Origin: an uncultured Flavobacteriaceae bacterium
GTDB lineage: Bacteria; Bacteroidota; Bacteroidia; Flavobacteriales; Flavobacteriaceae
DNA: 64,000 nt
Assembly (NCBI GenBank): GCA_947504035.1
Contig: CANNGA010000011.1
Span: forward strand, 62,001-126,000
Direction of reading: 5' to 3'
Every line of letters starts with the position of its first letter. Position 1 is the stretch's first letter. Shown piece after piece: positions 49,045 through 59,072 of the stretch. The notes under the pieces are model-generated. The model ran no database searches. It worked only from the letters and a program-made list of their open reading frames with translations, and was not told the origin of the DNA. The translations under genes and the position numbers were made by a program.

Positions 49045-50442
49045 TTAAATAGCTTTAATATAATCGGGGTTTACAGTGTTTGGAATTGGAGCATTTGTAG
49101 TTTCGCACCACTGTTTTAAAAGTTTTAACAAGGCTTCTGCCTTTTCTGGGTGTGTTGCTGCAAGGTTATGACGCTCCTCTATATCTTCAGCCAAATTATA
49201 TAACTCAATCGCATTATCTTCATAATAATAATGCAGCTTCCAATCGCCTTTTCGTACTACAGATCCTGGTCGTGTTCTAAATAACGAATCTCGGTTTTCG
49301 TTATCATTAACATTATAAGCTTCTAAATAGATTGGAAAATGCCAATACAATGCACGCTCTATATGCTCTTTTTCTGCTTCAAGGACAGCTTTTAAACTAT
49401 GGCCATCTAAACCTAATGTAGATGCTTCAATACCTGCATAGTCCAAAAGGGTTGGAAAAATATCAAGATTACTAATTGGAATATCATTTTTAGTATTTGC
49501 ACCAATCTTATTGGCATACATAAAGAAAAAAGGAACGCGTACTCCCCCTTCATAATAGCTTCCTTTCCCTGCTCTTAGAGGCTTTTGTTTTGTAATACCG
49601 TATAGGCCTCCATTATCTGAAGTGAACACGATAAGCGTATTATCAAATAGTCCTTTTTCTTTTAATTTTTTAGTAAGCAACCCAATATTCCTATCTAAGT
49701 TATCTACCATAGATGCATATTTCACATTACCTTGTCCCTTCCACGGCGCCTTCTTTTCATATTTAGGTACAATACTATCTACCGCCATTATAGGCACATG
49801 CACTGCATAAGGCGAATAATTAAGATAGAATGGTTTTTGAACTGTATCTACAAACTGAATGGCTTTTTCCATTATGGCATCTGTTAAATACTTATCAGAA
49901 CCACCTTCTATGGTAACATTTTTATAAGGTGGGTAATAACTTTTAGGCAACCCGTTATGCCCTCCTCCAATATTAACATCAAAACCATAAGTTAAAGGGT
50001 CGTCACTTAAATGCCATTTGCCCGCATGGCAGGTTCGGTAACCATGTTCCTGTAATACTTTGGGTAGAATTTTATGTTTTGGTGCTAATGTATGGGTGTT
50101 TTTTGTAGGGATTAGTTTTCTGGTTTCAGATTTCCCTCGTGTGGAAGGACTTACGGTATACACGCCATGGCGAGGTGTCCATTGCCCCGTCATTAAACAG
50201 GCTCTACTCGGTGCACAGTTAGATGCAGAGGCATAGCCATTGGTAAATACCATACCAAGGCCTGCAAGGTAATCGATATTAGGGGTTTCATAATATGCGC
50301 TTCCCATAAAACCAACATCTTTCCATCCCATATCATCAACGTTTATAATGATGATATTAGGTATTGTCTGTTTTGGTGCCTCGGTTTTATTACATGCGCC
50401 ACAGCATAGGATTAAAAATAATAGTGTTAGTAGTCTCGTCAT
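49045..50442 (-). CDS. S1 sulfatase, CAPSR motif
   Basis: The protein has 465 residues with a short lipoprotein-like signal (LILCCGACNK). Metal site IINVDDMGWKDVGFMGS, formylglycine core CAPSR (Cys76) and FTSDNGGLYGIT are complete. It is shorter than the sulfatase at 38884 and only moderately similar to it. It is probably a single-gene unit. The 470-base gap upstream (50443-50912) holds a weak half-match to the CAGGAYA box (minus strand ATCAGGACTTCC near 50585-50596) and nothing else I can support. Confidence 0.93.
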   Translation of the reverse strand: MTRLLTLLFLILCCGACNKTEAPKQTIPNIIIINVDDMGWKDVGFMGSAYYETPNIDYLAGLGMVFTNGYASASNCAPSRACLMTGQWTPRHGVYTVSPSTRGKSETRKLIPTKNTHTLAPKHKILPKVLQEHGYRTCHAGKWHLSDDPLTYGFDVNIGGGHNGLPKSYYPPYKNVTIEGGSDKYLTDAIMEKAIQFVDTVQKPFYLNYSPYAVHVPIMAVDSIVPKYEKKAPWKGQGNVKYASMVDNLDRNIGLLTKKLKEKGLFDNTLIVFTSDNGGLYGITKQKPLRAGKGSYYEGGVRVPFFFMYANKIGANTKNDIPISNLDIFPTLLDYAGIEASTLGLDGHSLKAVLEAEKEHIERALYWHFPIYLEAYNVNDNENRDSLFRTRPGSVVRKGDWKLHYYYEDNAIELYNLAEDIEERHNLAATHPEKAEALLKLLKQWCETTNAPIPNTVNPDYIKAI

Positions 50443-50912
50443 TTTCTAATAAATATCTGTTTGTGAATTATAGTGTATGTACATTTAATACCCGACAAAA
50501 ATACAGTAACAAATTTTAACTGCTCTTAGATGTAACAACTTCCTCAATAATTCTGTGGTATAAATTGTAAATCTTAATAACAGGAAGTCCTGATTTAATC
50601 TAAACCTCTGCATCCATTCTAGTCGCTTTTATCTCTTATAATACAGGCTTTGTCTTTTAGTAAGATTTTTCTATTTACATAAAATTTGAAAATCCCAAAT
50701 GCGCTCACAATTACAAATACTACGGTTCTATAGCACTCAAAAAACAGGTTTAGATCTGAATAACAACACATTAAAAACCAAAAATTATATCAAAAAAAAA
50801 CTAGCATCAATATTTACGATCTAACAAATCGAAAAAAAAACAGCAACACCTTTCAAGGCCTCTTAGTCATACTTCTTTTTTACTTCTAAATGAGAGAAGA
50901 GTACCCCCTCTT

Positions 50913-52244
50913 CTACTGTTTAAAGCGTATCGCATCCAGCTTAAAAGTATGCTCTAAAGCACCTTTAAACACCAAATAGATATCGTATGTTCCCCTTGCT
51001 ATCTCAATATGCATTTGTTGCGATTTAAAGCCATGTGACGTTTTTAATTTTGTTTCACCTATAAGCCTACCATTAGGACTACCAATTCTTAATTCTAAAT
51101 GTCCATTTTTGCCTTGATACTGTACTTGGGACAGACACATTTTATAAGTCGTATCAAACGTAAGGTTAGCAAATCTTATCCAGCTGCCATTTTTTATGTT
51201 TGATAGTACAAAACCTTTCGATCCATCCCCTGTTTTCTTAATACCTTCTGAGACTTCATAATACCACTCTGCTTCAATGGTATCCCACGCGGCATTATAC
51301 CGGCCCACACCATAAGCATAATGCGCATCTAAAAATTTAGTATCTGTTACAAGGTGTCCCTTATCATCAATATGGCAATACGTTATGATAGAGGTTCTGT
51401 ACTTAAATCCTTTTTTTACATAAAAGCACCATATATGGTAAAATTGACCTTTCCAATCAAAGAAACTTCCATGCGCAAATTCATTCAAGTGGTGGCCTTC
51501 TCCAACAGCGCCAACACAGGTATAAGGACCATATATAGATTGAGAAATGGCATAATCCCTTCCCCAACTTAGGTAATAGATTCCCTTTTTTTTAAACAGG
51601 TAATTTTTATCCATCCAATGCGGTGCATTTTGCCATGCTTTGCCTTGAATTTCAATACGTTTTGGAGGTTCTGCCGTAGCAACCATAGTGTCTTTAAGTC
51701 GCACAATATGAAACCCATTTCCATTTGCTTTATCCCCATAAATCAAATAAGGCGTTTTAAACGCATCATCATCAATAAAAATTGTAGGATCATGCATTGG
51801 CGCTACCAAAGGTTGTTGTAATGGATCTTTAAATGGACCATAAGGTGTATTGGAAGTCATAACACCTATACCACGTTTTCTATCTGAAAAATAAAAATAG
51901 TACTTTCCATTTCTACTTGCGGCATCACCTGCCCAGCAATCTTCGCTGGCAGCATTCATGAAATTATCTTTAGGACTAATGGTCTCTCTAAGCCGCCACT
52001 GCGTTAAGTTTGTAGATGAAAACACACGCCAATCTTTCATGACCCACGTTTTATCATGAGGAGATGCATCATGTCCACTATAAAGATAAAGCGTATCATT
52101 AAACACTCTTATATGAGGGTCTGATACGCCTTTATTCTTAATAATTGGGTTTTGGGAAAAACTGAAACAATAGACCAGCAATGTCCCTATAAAAAAAATA
52201 TTATTTATAGATCGTACTTCTATATTGCTCTTATTTTTAACAAT
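50913..52244 (-). CDS. GH43 glycoside hydrolase with CBM6-like C-terminal domain; probable ATT start codon
   Basis: The first ordinary start in frame is TTG 52181, but it cuts the signal peptide (LLVYCFSFSQ only). The frame stays open upstream and encodes a full signal (VKNKSNIEVRSINNIFFIG, then TLLVYCFSFSQ) with no ATG, GTG or TTG before that TTG. ATT at 52244 overlaps the upstream TAA stop by one base (TAATT), just as TAATG and TAGTG do elsewhere in this locus, so I choose it, giving 443 residues. The propeller has Asp in GVSDPHIRV, Asp in PMHDPTIFID and Glu in LNEFAHGS. The last 120 residues (GSWIRFANLTFD onward) look like CBM6. Substrate unknown, xylose or arabinose-type ends likely. Confidence 0.82.
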   Translation of the reverse strand: MVKNKSNIEVRSINNIFFIGTLLVYCFSFSQNPIIKNKGVSDPHIRVFNDTLYLYSGHDASPHDKTWVMKDWRVFSSTNLTQWRLRETISPKDNFMNAASEDCWAGDAASRNGKYYFYFSDRKRGIGVMTSNTPYGPFKDPLQQPLVAPMHDPTIFIDDDAFKTPYLIYGDKANGNGFHIVRLKDTMVATAEPPKRIEIQGKAWQNAPHWMDKNYLFKKKGIYYLSWGRDYAISQSIYGPYTCVGAVGEGHHLNEFAHGSFFDWKGQFYHIWCFYVKKGFKYRTSIITYCHIDDKGHLVTDTKFLDAHYAYGVGRYNAAWDTIEAEWYYEVSEGIKKTGDGSKGFVLSNIKNGSWIRFANLTFDTTYKMCLSQVQYQGKNGHLELRIGSPNGRLIGETKLKTSHGFKSQQMHIEIARGTYDIYLVFKGALEHTFKLDAIRFKQ

Positions 52245-54160
52245 TAACTTACAGTTATTGAAATGGTTAATTCTTGACGTCCAGATTCAAAAAACACTTC
52301 TAAAGGTAGTGCCTCGACCCCTGGTACCATATTAAACGTGCGCTTTCCTCCAATTGCTTTGGTTTTTATAGGTGCATTGGCTTTAATCGTCACCAAACCT
52401 TCTGGTTTTTTAATCGTAATTTCATTGGCATTAATGTTTGTCACGACTTCACTAGAAGGCGATACAATTGGCAATACAAAAGCTGTTTGTTCCAGAATAT
52501 CTTGAGCTGTACGCGCTTTAATTTCTACTTTATCTACTGTACAAGTATAAGCAATATCAAATGCAGAAGCGGTCTCTTTAACCTCTTCTCGATCTCCATT
52601 TTTTAATTTTACTTGGGCTCGTAATTCAATAGCTCCATTCGTGTCTTTAGACGCTACCGTTGCGGGTAAATCGTAAAGGTTGGTATGCCAAACGCCTTCC
52701 TTATATGTTTCAATACGTGGTGTTAAACACACATCTTTACCGGGCTGTACTTGTTGGTTATTTTTTTCAACCAAATGGTATTCTGCCATACTTGCTGCAC
52801 ATAAAAGTCCAACTTTATTATGGTATAACACACCTAAGGCACCACCGGAAGCTTGTCGAAAATCGTATTTATAATGGTATTCTGCATCGTAAGCACTTAC
52901 AGTACCTCTCCAGTCGCCTCTCGCAAAAAGGTATACTTCTAGGTCTTTAAAATGCTTTACCCCTTCTGCAGTGGCTCTAGGTAAAGCTGTATTTGCGTTT
53001 ATTTCTGGTAAATGTTTCCAGTGGTCTAACAATGCTGCTAAAGGTTTTGCATGTGTAAACGTATGATGAATACAAGGCGGGATACCTGCTTCTATAAAAC
53101 CAGGACCTCCATGAATTAAACCATCTGCAGTACAGCGCTGTAATAACTCTGTATTTTTAACTGCTGCAGTTCCAAAGGCAGGGTTTAAGTGTGCCATCAT
53201 ACCAAATGCGGGTTGGCTGCCATCACAGGTTCTACTGCCCCAATAGCTCCATTTGTACATTCTATTCCCCCAACTGTTATCCCAAGCGCCATCTGGCAAC
53301 ATAAACTCTAAATGGCTATTCAAGGATGTTGTTAAAATTTTCAATAACTCCTCATCGTTTTCTTTGAGCGCGTACATGACTAATCCATTCAGGGTTTCCT
53401 CTACATTATAGCCTAAATCTACACCATGCAATCCTTTTGCACTAAGCTTGCTCGAACTCTTTTTACATTCTCCAAATAGCAGTCCTTCATTCGCGGTAAA
53501 ATACGATTTTACTTGAGATGCTAATGTTTTACTCTTGGTTTTAAAATCTTCTCGTTTTAAAACACCTCCAATTAAATTTAGACCATAAACGGCTGTTCCT
53601 GGATAATTAATATTGGTAAAATCTATTGTAAATGTATCGTAAATGTACTGTCCCGCACTTTCTAAGCGCACTGTCCAAGCTTTGCGTGTTGCTGCATCTA
53701 AAACATCACCATGGTAGTGCAACGCTTCTGCTAAAGCAATGGCGCCAAAAACAGTAATACCTTTCCACGATTTTGGATTTCTAATCACGGTCCAAGACCC
53801 ATCGGCTTGAGATACATTATTTTCTGCCCAAGTCATGACTAACTTAGCACCTTCTACGTATTTTTGGTCTCCTGTACTATCAGCCATATATAAAAATGGA
53901 TACACAGCATCCATACAACGGCCATGGATATGCGAACAGGACGGACACCCTAAGGCGCCATGTTCCTCTAAATTAGACGGATTGTGAATTTGCATTTTAA
54001 GCATCCCATCACACCACTCTTTTAAAAGTCCTGAAATTAAATGCTTGAACTCTAACGAGTGTTCTGGATGTTGCGTACACGCGTTAAATAATCCTGCCAT
54101 TGGGAGAGAAACTCCTAATCCTGCTAGGGTTGATAGTTGTATAAAGTTGCGTCTTTTCAT
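52244..54160 (-). CDS. Tat-exported protein of unknown function, paralogue of the protein at 15475
   Basis: The protein has 638 residues with a twin-arginine start (KRRNFIQLSTLAG) and a Cys at FNACTQ. It aligns with the 15475 protein over its whole length. Kept blocks: GYNVEE, LPDGAWDNSWG, KWSYWGSRTCDG, NPAFGTAAVKNTELLQRCT and PCIHHTFTHAKPL. It is helix-rich in front and a beta-sandwich at the end. I do not recognise its family. It may be a lyase, hydrolase or dehydratase of uronate-containing oligomers. A CAGGAYA-box promoter precedes it, and the GH43 gene downstream overlaps its stop. Confidence 0.85.
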   Translation of the reverse strand: MKRRNFIQLSTLAGLGVSLPMAGLFNACTQHPEHSLEFKHLISGLLKEWCDGMLKMQIHNPSNLEEHGALGCPSCSHIHGRCMDAVYPFLYMADSTGDQKYVEGAKLVMTWAENNVSQADGSWTVIRNPKSWKGITVFGAIALAEALHYHGDVLDAATRKAWTVRLESAGQYIYDTFTIDFTNINYPGTAVYGLNLIGGVLKREDFKTKSKTLASQVKSYFTANEGLLFGECKKSSSKLSAKGLHGVDLGYNVEETLNGLVMYALKENDEELLKILTTSLNSHLEFMLPDGAWDNSWGNRMYKWSYWGSRTCDGSQPAFGMMAHLNPAFGTAAVKNTELLQRCTADGLIHGGPGFIEAGIPPCIHHTFTHAKPLAALLDHWKHLPEINANTALPRATAEGVKHFKDLEVYLFARGDWRGTVSAYDAEYHYKYDFRQASGGALGVLYHNKVGLLCAASMAEYHLVEKNNQQVQPGKDVCLTPRIETYKEGVWHTNLYDLPATVASKDTNGAIELRAQVKLKNGDREEVKETASAFDIAYTCTVDKVEIKARTAQDILEQTAFVLPIVSPSSEVVTNINANEITIKKPEGLVTIKANAPIKTKAIGGKRTFNMVPGVEALPLEVFFESGRQELTISITVS

Positions 54161-54253
54161 GTTTATATTATCTCTAAAACCATTGCAAAGTATTATACCT
54201 TAAGGTTTAATCTTAGCACTAGTTTTAATTATTAGGTATCGTTTTTTAAGTCC

Positions 54254-54298
54254 TGAAATTATTAAGATATAGCACCAAAACCATCCTGCATTGTCCTG
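54254..54298 (-). promoter_or_regulatory. CAGGAYA-box promoter of the unit at 54160
   Basis: Minus strand reads CAGGACAATGCAGGATGG, two CAGGA copies 10 bases apart. TAATTTCA starts 27 bases after the C of the second copy. Confidence 0.7.
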
Positions 54299-54328
54299 TA
54301 AAATACGTCCATTTTTATTAGCGTATAA

Positions 54329-54365
54329 AAAAGCGACGCCCTAGTACTTCGTAGAACGTCGCTTT
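54329..54365 (-). terminator. Intrinsic terminator after the secreted PL28 gene
   Basis: Stem AAAGCGACG/CGTCGCTTT with a long loop, T run on the minus strand, 22 bases 3' of the stop at 54387. Confidence 0.8.
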
Positions 54366-54386
54366 AGATATTTAAACTAGTCTTTA

Positions 54387-56396
54387 TTATTTAATTACCA
54401 ATTTCGAATGGTATACTTTATTTTCTTTACCCGTGGCCTTTATAAGGTAAATACCGCTAGTAAATGTATGATTAGTTGCTACATTCAATGTAGATTGATC
54501 GGTTTGCTTCTCGTAAACCTTCTTGCCCAAAACATTATAAATCTCTACCGTTACATCCTTTAATGTTCCTAAAGTTATAGTAAAGTTGGCACTTGCTGGA
54601 TTAGGATAGACGGCTATTGAAGTTGCACTTAATTCTTGATCAGAGACATTTAAAACCTGACTCGTTGAAATGGCTTCCCATACACTTCGGGTATCTGATT
54701 CTGTAGCGATACTGTGTGTCACAGTTCCATCTACTTCTTGATATAAATACCTACCTGCAGTTCTAGATTCAAATCTATAGGTATCTTCTGTGTCGTTATA
54801 TTCAATTCGCCACGTTTTATCTGCATCACTTGATGGTGCTTCTATTCCTGTATTTACAACACGATAGGCGCCTTGAGAAAAATTAGCACCTGGAGCACGT
54901 AATACACCAACAGTTTCGCTATCAATATTAAAAAACGCCCCACTTTCAACAAAAGTCCAGTGTGTGTTTTGAGCCTCTCCAGAATCTGTCATTACAACTG
55001 GATTTGCACTTGCCCCTACAGCTGTTAAAAATTGACCTGTAGCTACGTTTCGCAATCTAAAAATTTCGTCTGAAGGCGGTGTACCAGAATTATCTACAAC
55101 TTCCTCTTTTTCATAGGTTGTATTTGCCCACCTAATTTGTGCTCTTCCTCCTCTTACTCTATATACACCATAGCGAATACCAGATTCTAAACCTCTTTCT
55201 GGTTCTGGAATATTATAATTAAAAGCTTCACCACCAATTATAGCATCACAATAATGGATTTTTTTTGTAATGTCGCTTGGGTCTGCTCTAAACCCTACAT
55301 CTAACACAAAGTCTACTTCTTCATTTTTAGTTACGCGTTTTAGAAAAACAACTTCTCTGCCACTGCCGCCTTCACCGCCACGTTCTAAAATACGTTCAGC
55401 ATAAATATCAAACGCTACTTGCTTGTCTGCATTAATACCTGTACCATAAACAGGGTGTGCTCTATATAAACAAATAGCTGGATCCTTAGAACCTCCGCCT
55501 CCAGAGTGTTTTCCTTTAGCTTGAGCAATATAGGTGCCATCTTGACCAAAATTGCCAGCGTCTCCAACTTCTAAAATTCTAAATGTTCCAGTGAATCTCG
55601 CATAACTCCCAACACCGGTTTCTCCCGATCTAGGTAAAGAACGTTCTATACGAGGTTGCAAAGTATTTGGCGCATCCCAGTGGTTTGAGCCATCTGTAAT
55701 ATTATAAATTCCCCAATCTTTCCCATTAACGTTACTTTCTGAATAATCAGAATAACATGTTCTATCATCGGCTGTTCCTACATTAACAGAATTTGACACA
55801 TCTACATTTCGGGTATTATTGTTTTCAAATTCACCTGAAGAGGGACAACTTAGGTCTGCATTTGTATCTTCATCTGGAGCGACCTCTACTGGTGTCTCTA
55901 CAAATGGAATGAGTTCCCAATTACTTCTATTATCTGTTGCGGCAACTGCAATATGGGTTACAGTCCCATTAGGGTCATGATACATAAATCTGCCACTATT
56001 TCCAGATTGGAATCTATAAGTATCATCCGTTTGGTTATGTTGTAGTGTCCAAATTTTATCAGTATCCGCAGCAGGCGAAGCTTTAGTTGTACTAACCACT
56101 ACAAAAGCGCCTCCTGGACCACTAGCACCTGGTGTACGTAATATGCCTGAGATCTCACTATCTATATTATAAAATAAGCCGCTCTGCACAAACGTAAAAT
56201 ATGCATTTGCAACATCACCAGAACTTGTCATTGTAACTGCATTTGCAGCTACACCTGTATCTGTTAAGTATAAACCTGTTTCCACATTTCTTAATCTAAA
56301 AATGTTATCGGAAGGTGGCGCATCTTGCGCTTTGACACAAAGCGCATAAAATGTTAAAGTTAAAAGTAGTAGTGTTCTAAAAGTATTGTTTTTCAT
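54387..56396 (-). CDS. T9SS-secreted PL28 ulvan lyase flanked by two trefoil-like modules
   Basis: The protein has 669 residues. Order: Sec signal (1 to about 23), trefoil/RICIN-like module 1 (about 30-170, [14 protein letters not shown]), PL28 jelly-roll (about 190-440), trefoil-like module 2 (about 450-590, [14 protein letters not shown]) and T9SS sorting tail ([13 protein letters not shown] to the end). The PL28 part has [45 protein letters not shown] and [19 protein letters not shown], very close to characterised PL28 enzymes as I recall them. Putative catalytic Lys (QAKG) is present; the Tyr is in YGVYR. It is a free secreted counterpart of the lipoprotein PL28s. It lies 119 bases after the lyase at 56516 and is probably in the same unit. 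Confidence 0.9.
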   Translation of the reverse strand: MKNNTFRTLLLLTLTFYALCVKAQDAPPSDNIFRLRNVETGLYLTDTGVAANAVTMTSSGDVANAYFTFVQSGLFYNIDSEISGILRTPGASGPGGAFVVVSTTKASPAADTDKIWTLQHNQTDDTYRFQSGNSGRFMYHDPNGTVTHIAVAATDNRSNWELIPFVETPVEVAPDEDTNADLSCPSSGEFENNNTRNVDVSNSVNVGTADDRTCYSDYSESNVNGKDWGIYNITDGSNHWDAPNTLQPRIERSLPRSGETGVGSYARFTGTFRILEVGDAGNFGQDGTYIAQAKGKHSGGGGSKDPAICLYRAHPVYGTGINADKQVAFDIYAERILERGGEGGSGREVVFLKRVTKNEEVDFVLDVGFRADPSDITKKIHYCDAIIGGEAFNYNIPEPERGLESGIRYGVYRVRGGRAQIRWANTTYEKEEVVDNSGTPPSDEIFRLRNVATGQFLTAVGASANPVVMTDSGEAQNTHWTFVESGAFFNIDSETVGVLRAPGANFSQGAYRVVNTGIEAPSSDADKTWRIEYNDTEDTYRFESRTAGRYLYQEVDGTVTHSIATESDTRSVWEAISTSQVLNVSDQELSATSIAVYPNPASANFTITLGTLKDVTVEIYNVLGKKVYEKQTDQSTLNVATNHTFTSGIYLIKATGKENKVYHSKLVIK

Positions 56397-56515
56397 AATT
56401 TATAAATGTTTATTGGGGTACTTATTTTCGTTCATTCACTTTAATACTAGCAATCACGAGCTTATTGAATAGTTATCTTACTTCAATACATCTTCAGTTA
56501 AGTCTATTAACAAAC

Positions 56516-58996
56516 TTATTTTATAATTAGCTTTGAATGAAAGTCTCTATTGTCGCTAGATGTAGATTTTATTAGATAGATACCTGCTTTAAATTTACTA
56601 CTGTCTATATCTAAATCATTTGCTTTAGGTGCATGTTGAAAAACAACTTCACCCAAAATATTATAAATCGTTATTGTTTCTACACGTGCCGCATTTTTTA
56701 ATTTAATAGTAAATTTATCTTCAGCCGGGTTAGGGTATATTGAAATAGAAGTTTCATTTAATTCTTGACTTGATACGCTTAGAACTTGACTTGTGGATAT
56801 GGCTTGCCATTTGCTTCTCGCGTCTGTTGCTTCTGCCGCAATATTTACAATATTTCCACTTTCATCTTGATACATAAATCTATCATTCTCTTTAGCTTCA
56901 AAACGAAATGTCTCATCTATTGCATTGTAATGTACAGCCCATACTTTATCATTATCGGCTGCTGGTGGTGTTTTTGTTGTACTTACCACCAAGTTTGCAC
57001 CTGCTGAAAAACTTTCTCCAGTAAAACGTAAAATCCCAAAGCTATCGCTATCTATATTATAAAAACCTCCACTTTGCACAAAATTCCAATGTGTATTTTG
57101 CGCGTCTCCAGTTGCACTCATTGTAACAGCTGTAGCGCTTGCACCTCCGTCTGTTAAAAATTCTCCCGTTTCTACATTTCGTAGTCTGTACGTATCTTTT
57201 GTTAGATCTGCTGGGTCTACTTCCAAAACGTCTATACGATGTACCTGCGATGCTATATTTTGCTCATTATCATCATAAGCAATGGCTTGAATAGTATATG
57301 TACCTACAGTTTGAGGTGTCCAGCTTAACGTGTAAGGCGCTGCTGTTAATGCTTCATGCAATACACCATTAATCATAATATCTACTTTAGCAATAGCCCC
57401 CATATCTGTTGTGGCTCTAGCAAAAATATCAATAGCTTCCCCTTCGTCATAAACACTTTCATCAGCTGGTGCTAAAAGTGCAACGCCAAATGGTTCTGGT
57501 TCTGTACTTACATCTAAATCTATAATTTGCAAATACGTAGGCCTAGTATCATCCTTATCGGTAGCATGATTTTCTAATAAGTAATAATATAATTTCCCTT
57601 CAGATATGTGTATTTCGCCTTTTTGAAAACGTCTGCCTTCTGTAGCTTCATAAACTTTCGTAAAAAAATTAGTACCGCCTGGTGCTCGCTCTACAAAAGG
57701 GCGTCCAGAACTGTTTAATCCAATAATGAATACATCGTTTCCAGCAGCGTATAATGCTGAAGCACCAGGGAAATCTGTTGTAATTATAAAGTTATTTGCA
57801 CCTGCTGGTTTATAACTATGTATGTTTTTAGTCACGCCGTTTTCATCATCTCTAACTCTACTAATAATATGTACATCGCCGTTATCTGTTACGGTCCAAT
57901 CAAAACCACTCACAATATGTACTTGGTTTTGTAATGTTGTCTCTACATAATCTCCGGGTTCATATACCAAAACTTCTTCTGCTTTAACCAAAGGCATAGT
58001 CATCGCTACACCTTCATGATTTTTCCAATCTGTTGCTCCTGTTGGATCGTCAGAATAGGCGTAATACACCCCATTCTGAAACCTATACTTATCAGATCCC
58101 GTATTCAATCTTCGCTGAAAACCAATTCGTATTTTACCATCTACGTACTTCACATTACCATAGATGCTCCAATTGTTAGTTTCTCCTTTACTACCAGCTC
58201 CTAAGGCATTGATACGTTGGAAACGTCCCCACGTAGATGCACTAGCATCATAGCGTATGAACGCTTGCGCACCATCATGAGATGTGCCTTTTCTCATGGT
58301 TAAAAACAAATCACCTTCATCATTTAAAAAGAATGTAGGATATGTATATTTAGAGTAATGTTCTGGATCTCTCACGCCATCCATAGTACAATGTTTGTAA
58401 TCGCCATCTATAGGGTCTGGTACAAATTTATCAAGTGTAAACTCTTCATCTGGTAATTCGGCAGCATCTGCTACCGAATACGAGTAACGGAAATAGTCAT
58501 TTACAAAAGCACCACTATTCCCGTAGGCGTGCATATCGTAAACCATATGTATTGTTCCGTTTAACGGACTAATTCCTATAGCAATGGTGTTATGCGTTTC
58601 TCCAATCCACCATTTTCCAGCTAAGCCTGTGTGTTGGTGCGGAAACTCTATTGTTTTTTTTGCGCCTGTTAAAGTATTATAACGTGTTAACATAACATGG
58701 CGATCGTTTTTACCTCCACGATACCAAGTCATAAACACATAATGCTTATACGCTTTAACACAATCACCATGAGGAGACAGCGCATTACCATATCTATAAT
58801 CGTAGCCTGTGGTTGAATTTGATGCACTGGATCCCACTTGCACGCCATCAAAAAACATAGCTAAATCAGTTATGTGTACTTCTTCTTCTAAAGTAACTTG
58901 AGCGCTAAGTGTAACTGTAGTTAAAAGTACCACAAGTAATAGTAATCTTTTAAATCCAAGTCCATCGGTATAAGACTTCAAATTCTTTCTTTTCAT
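56516..58996 (-). CDS. T9SS-secreted BNR-propeller ulvan lyase (PL24/PL25-like), paralogue of the one at 17560
   Basis: ATG 58996 (MKRKNLKSYTDG) is preferred; an in-frame ATG at 59044 would add 16 residues before the signal. The signal ends TVTLSAQ. Order: BNR_4 propeller (about 30-490), Ig-like domain (about 510-600), trefoil-like module (about 610-735, [15 protein letters not shown]) and T9SS tail (YPNPAEDKFTI to the end). ETHNTIAIGISPLNGTIHM then YDMHAY keeps the His pair 21 residues apart. The architecture equals that of the 17560 protein, so a duplication separated the two by about 39 kb. Confidence 0.85.
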   Translation of the reverse strand: MKRKNLKSYTDGLGFKRLLLLVVLLTTVTLSAQVTLEEEVHITDLAMFFDGVQVGSSASNSTTGYDYRYGNALSPHGDCVKAYKHYVFMTWYRGGKNDRHVMLTRYNTLTGAKKTIEFPHQHTGLAGKWWIGETHNTIAIGISPLNGTIHMVYDMHAYGNSGAFVNDYFRYSYSVADAAELPDEEFTLDKFVPDPIDGDYKHCTMDGVRDPEHYSKYTYPTFFLNDEGDLFLTMRKGTSHDGAQAFIRYDASASTWGRFQRINALGAGSKGETNNWSIYGNVKYVDGKIRIGFQRRLNTGSDKYRFQNGVYYAYSDDPTGATDWKNHEGVAMTMPLVKAEEVLVYEPGDYVETTLQNQVHIVSGFDWTVTDNGDVHIISRVRDDENGVTKNIHSYKPAGANNFIITTDFPGASALYAAGNDVFIIGLNSSGRPFVERAPGGTNFFTKVYEATEGRRFQKGEIHISEGKLYYYLLENHATDKDDTRPTYLQIIDLDVSTEPEPFGVALLAPADESVYDEGEAIDIFARATTDMGAIAKVDIMINGVLHEALTAAPYTLSWTPQTVGTYTIQAIAYDDNEQNIASQVHRIDVLEVDPADLTKDTYRLRNVETGEFLTDGGASATAVTMSATGDAQNTHWNFVQSGGFYNIDSDSFGILRFTGESFSAGANLVVSTTKTPPAADNDKVWAVHYNAIDETFRFEAKENDRFMYQDESGNIVNIAAEATDARSKWQAISTSQVLSVSSQELNETSISIYPNPAEDKFTIKLKNAARVETITIYNILGEVVFQHAPKANDLDIDSSKFKAGIYLIKSTSSDNRDFHSKLIIK

Positions 58997-59072
58997 AATA
59001 TTTAGTGTTGGCTGTTTAGAAATAAAAAAGTTATGGCAAAACACTTCTATAGCAAATTAACCACAACCTACA

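Noticed and set aside
50895-50914. Small hairpin AGAAGAG/CTCTTCT at the end of the GH43 gene at 50913
   Set aside because: Short stem that touches the stop codon and lacks a T run on the minus strand; too weak to call a terminator.
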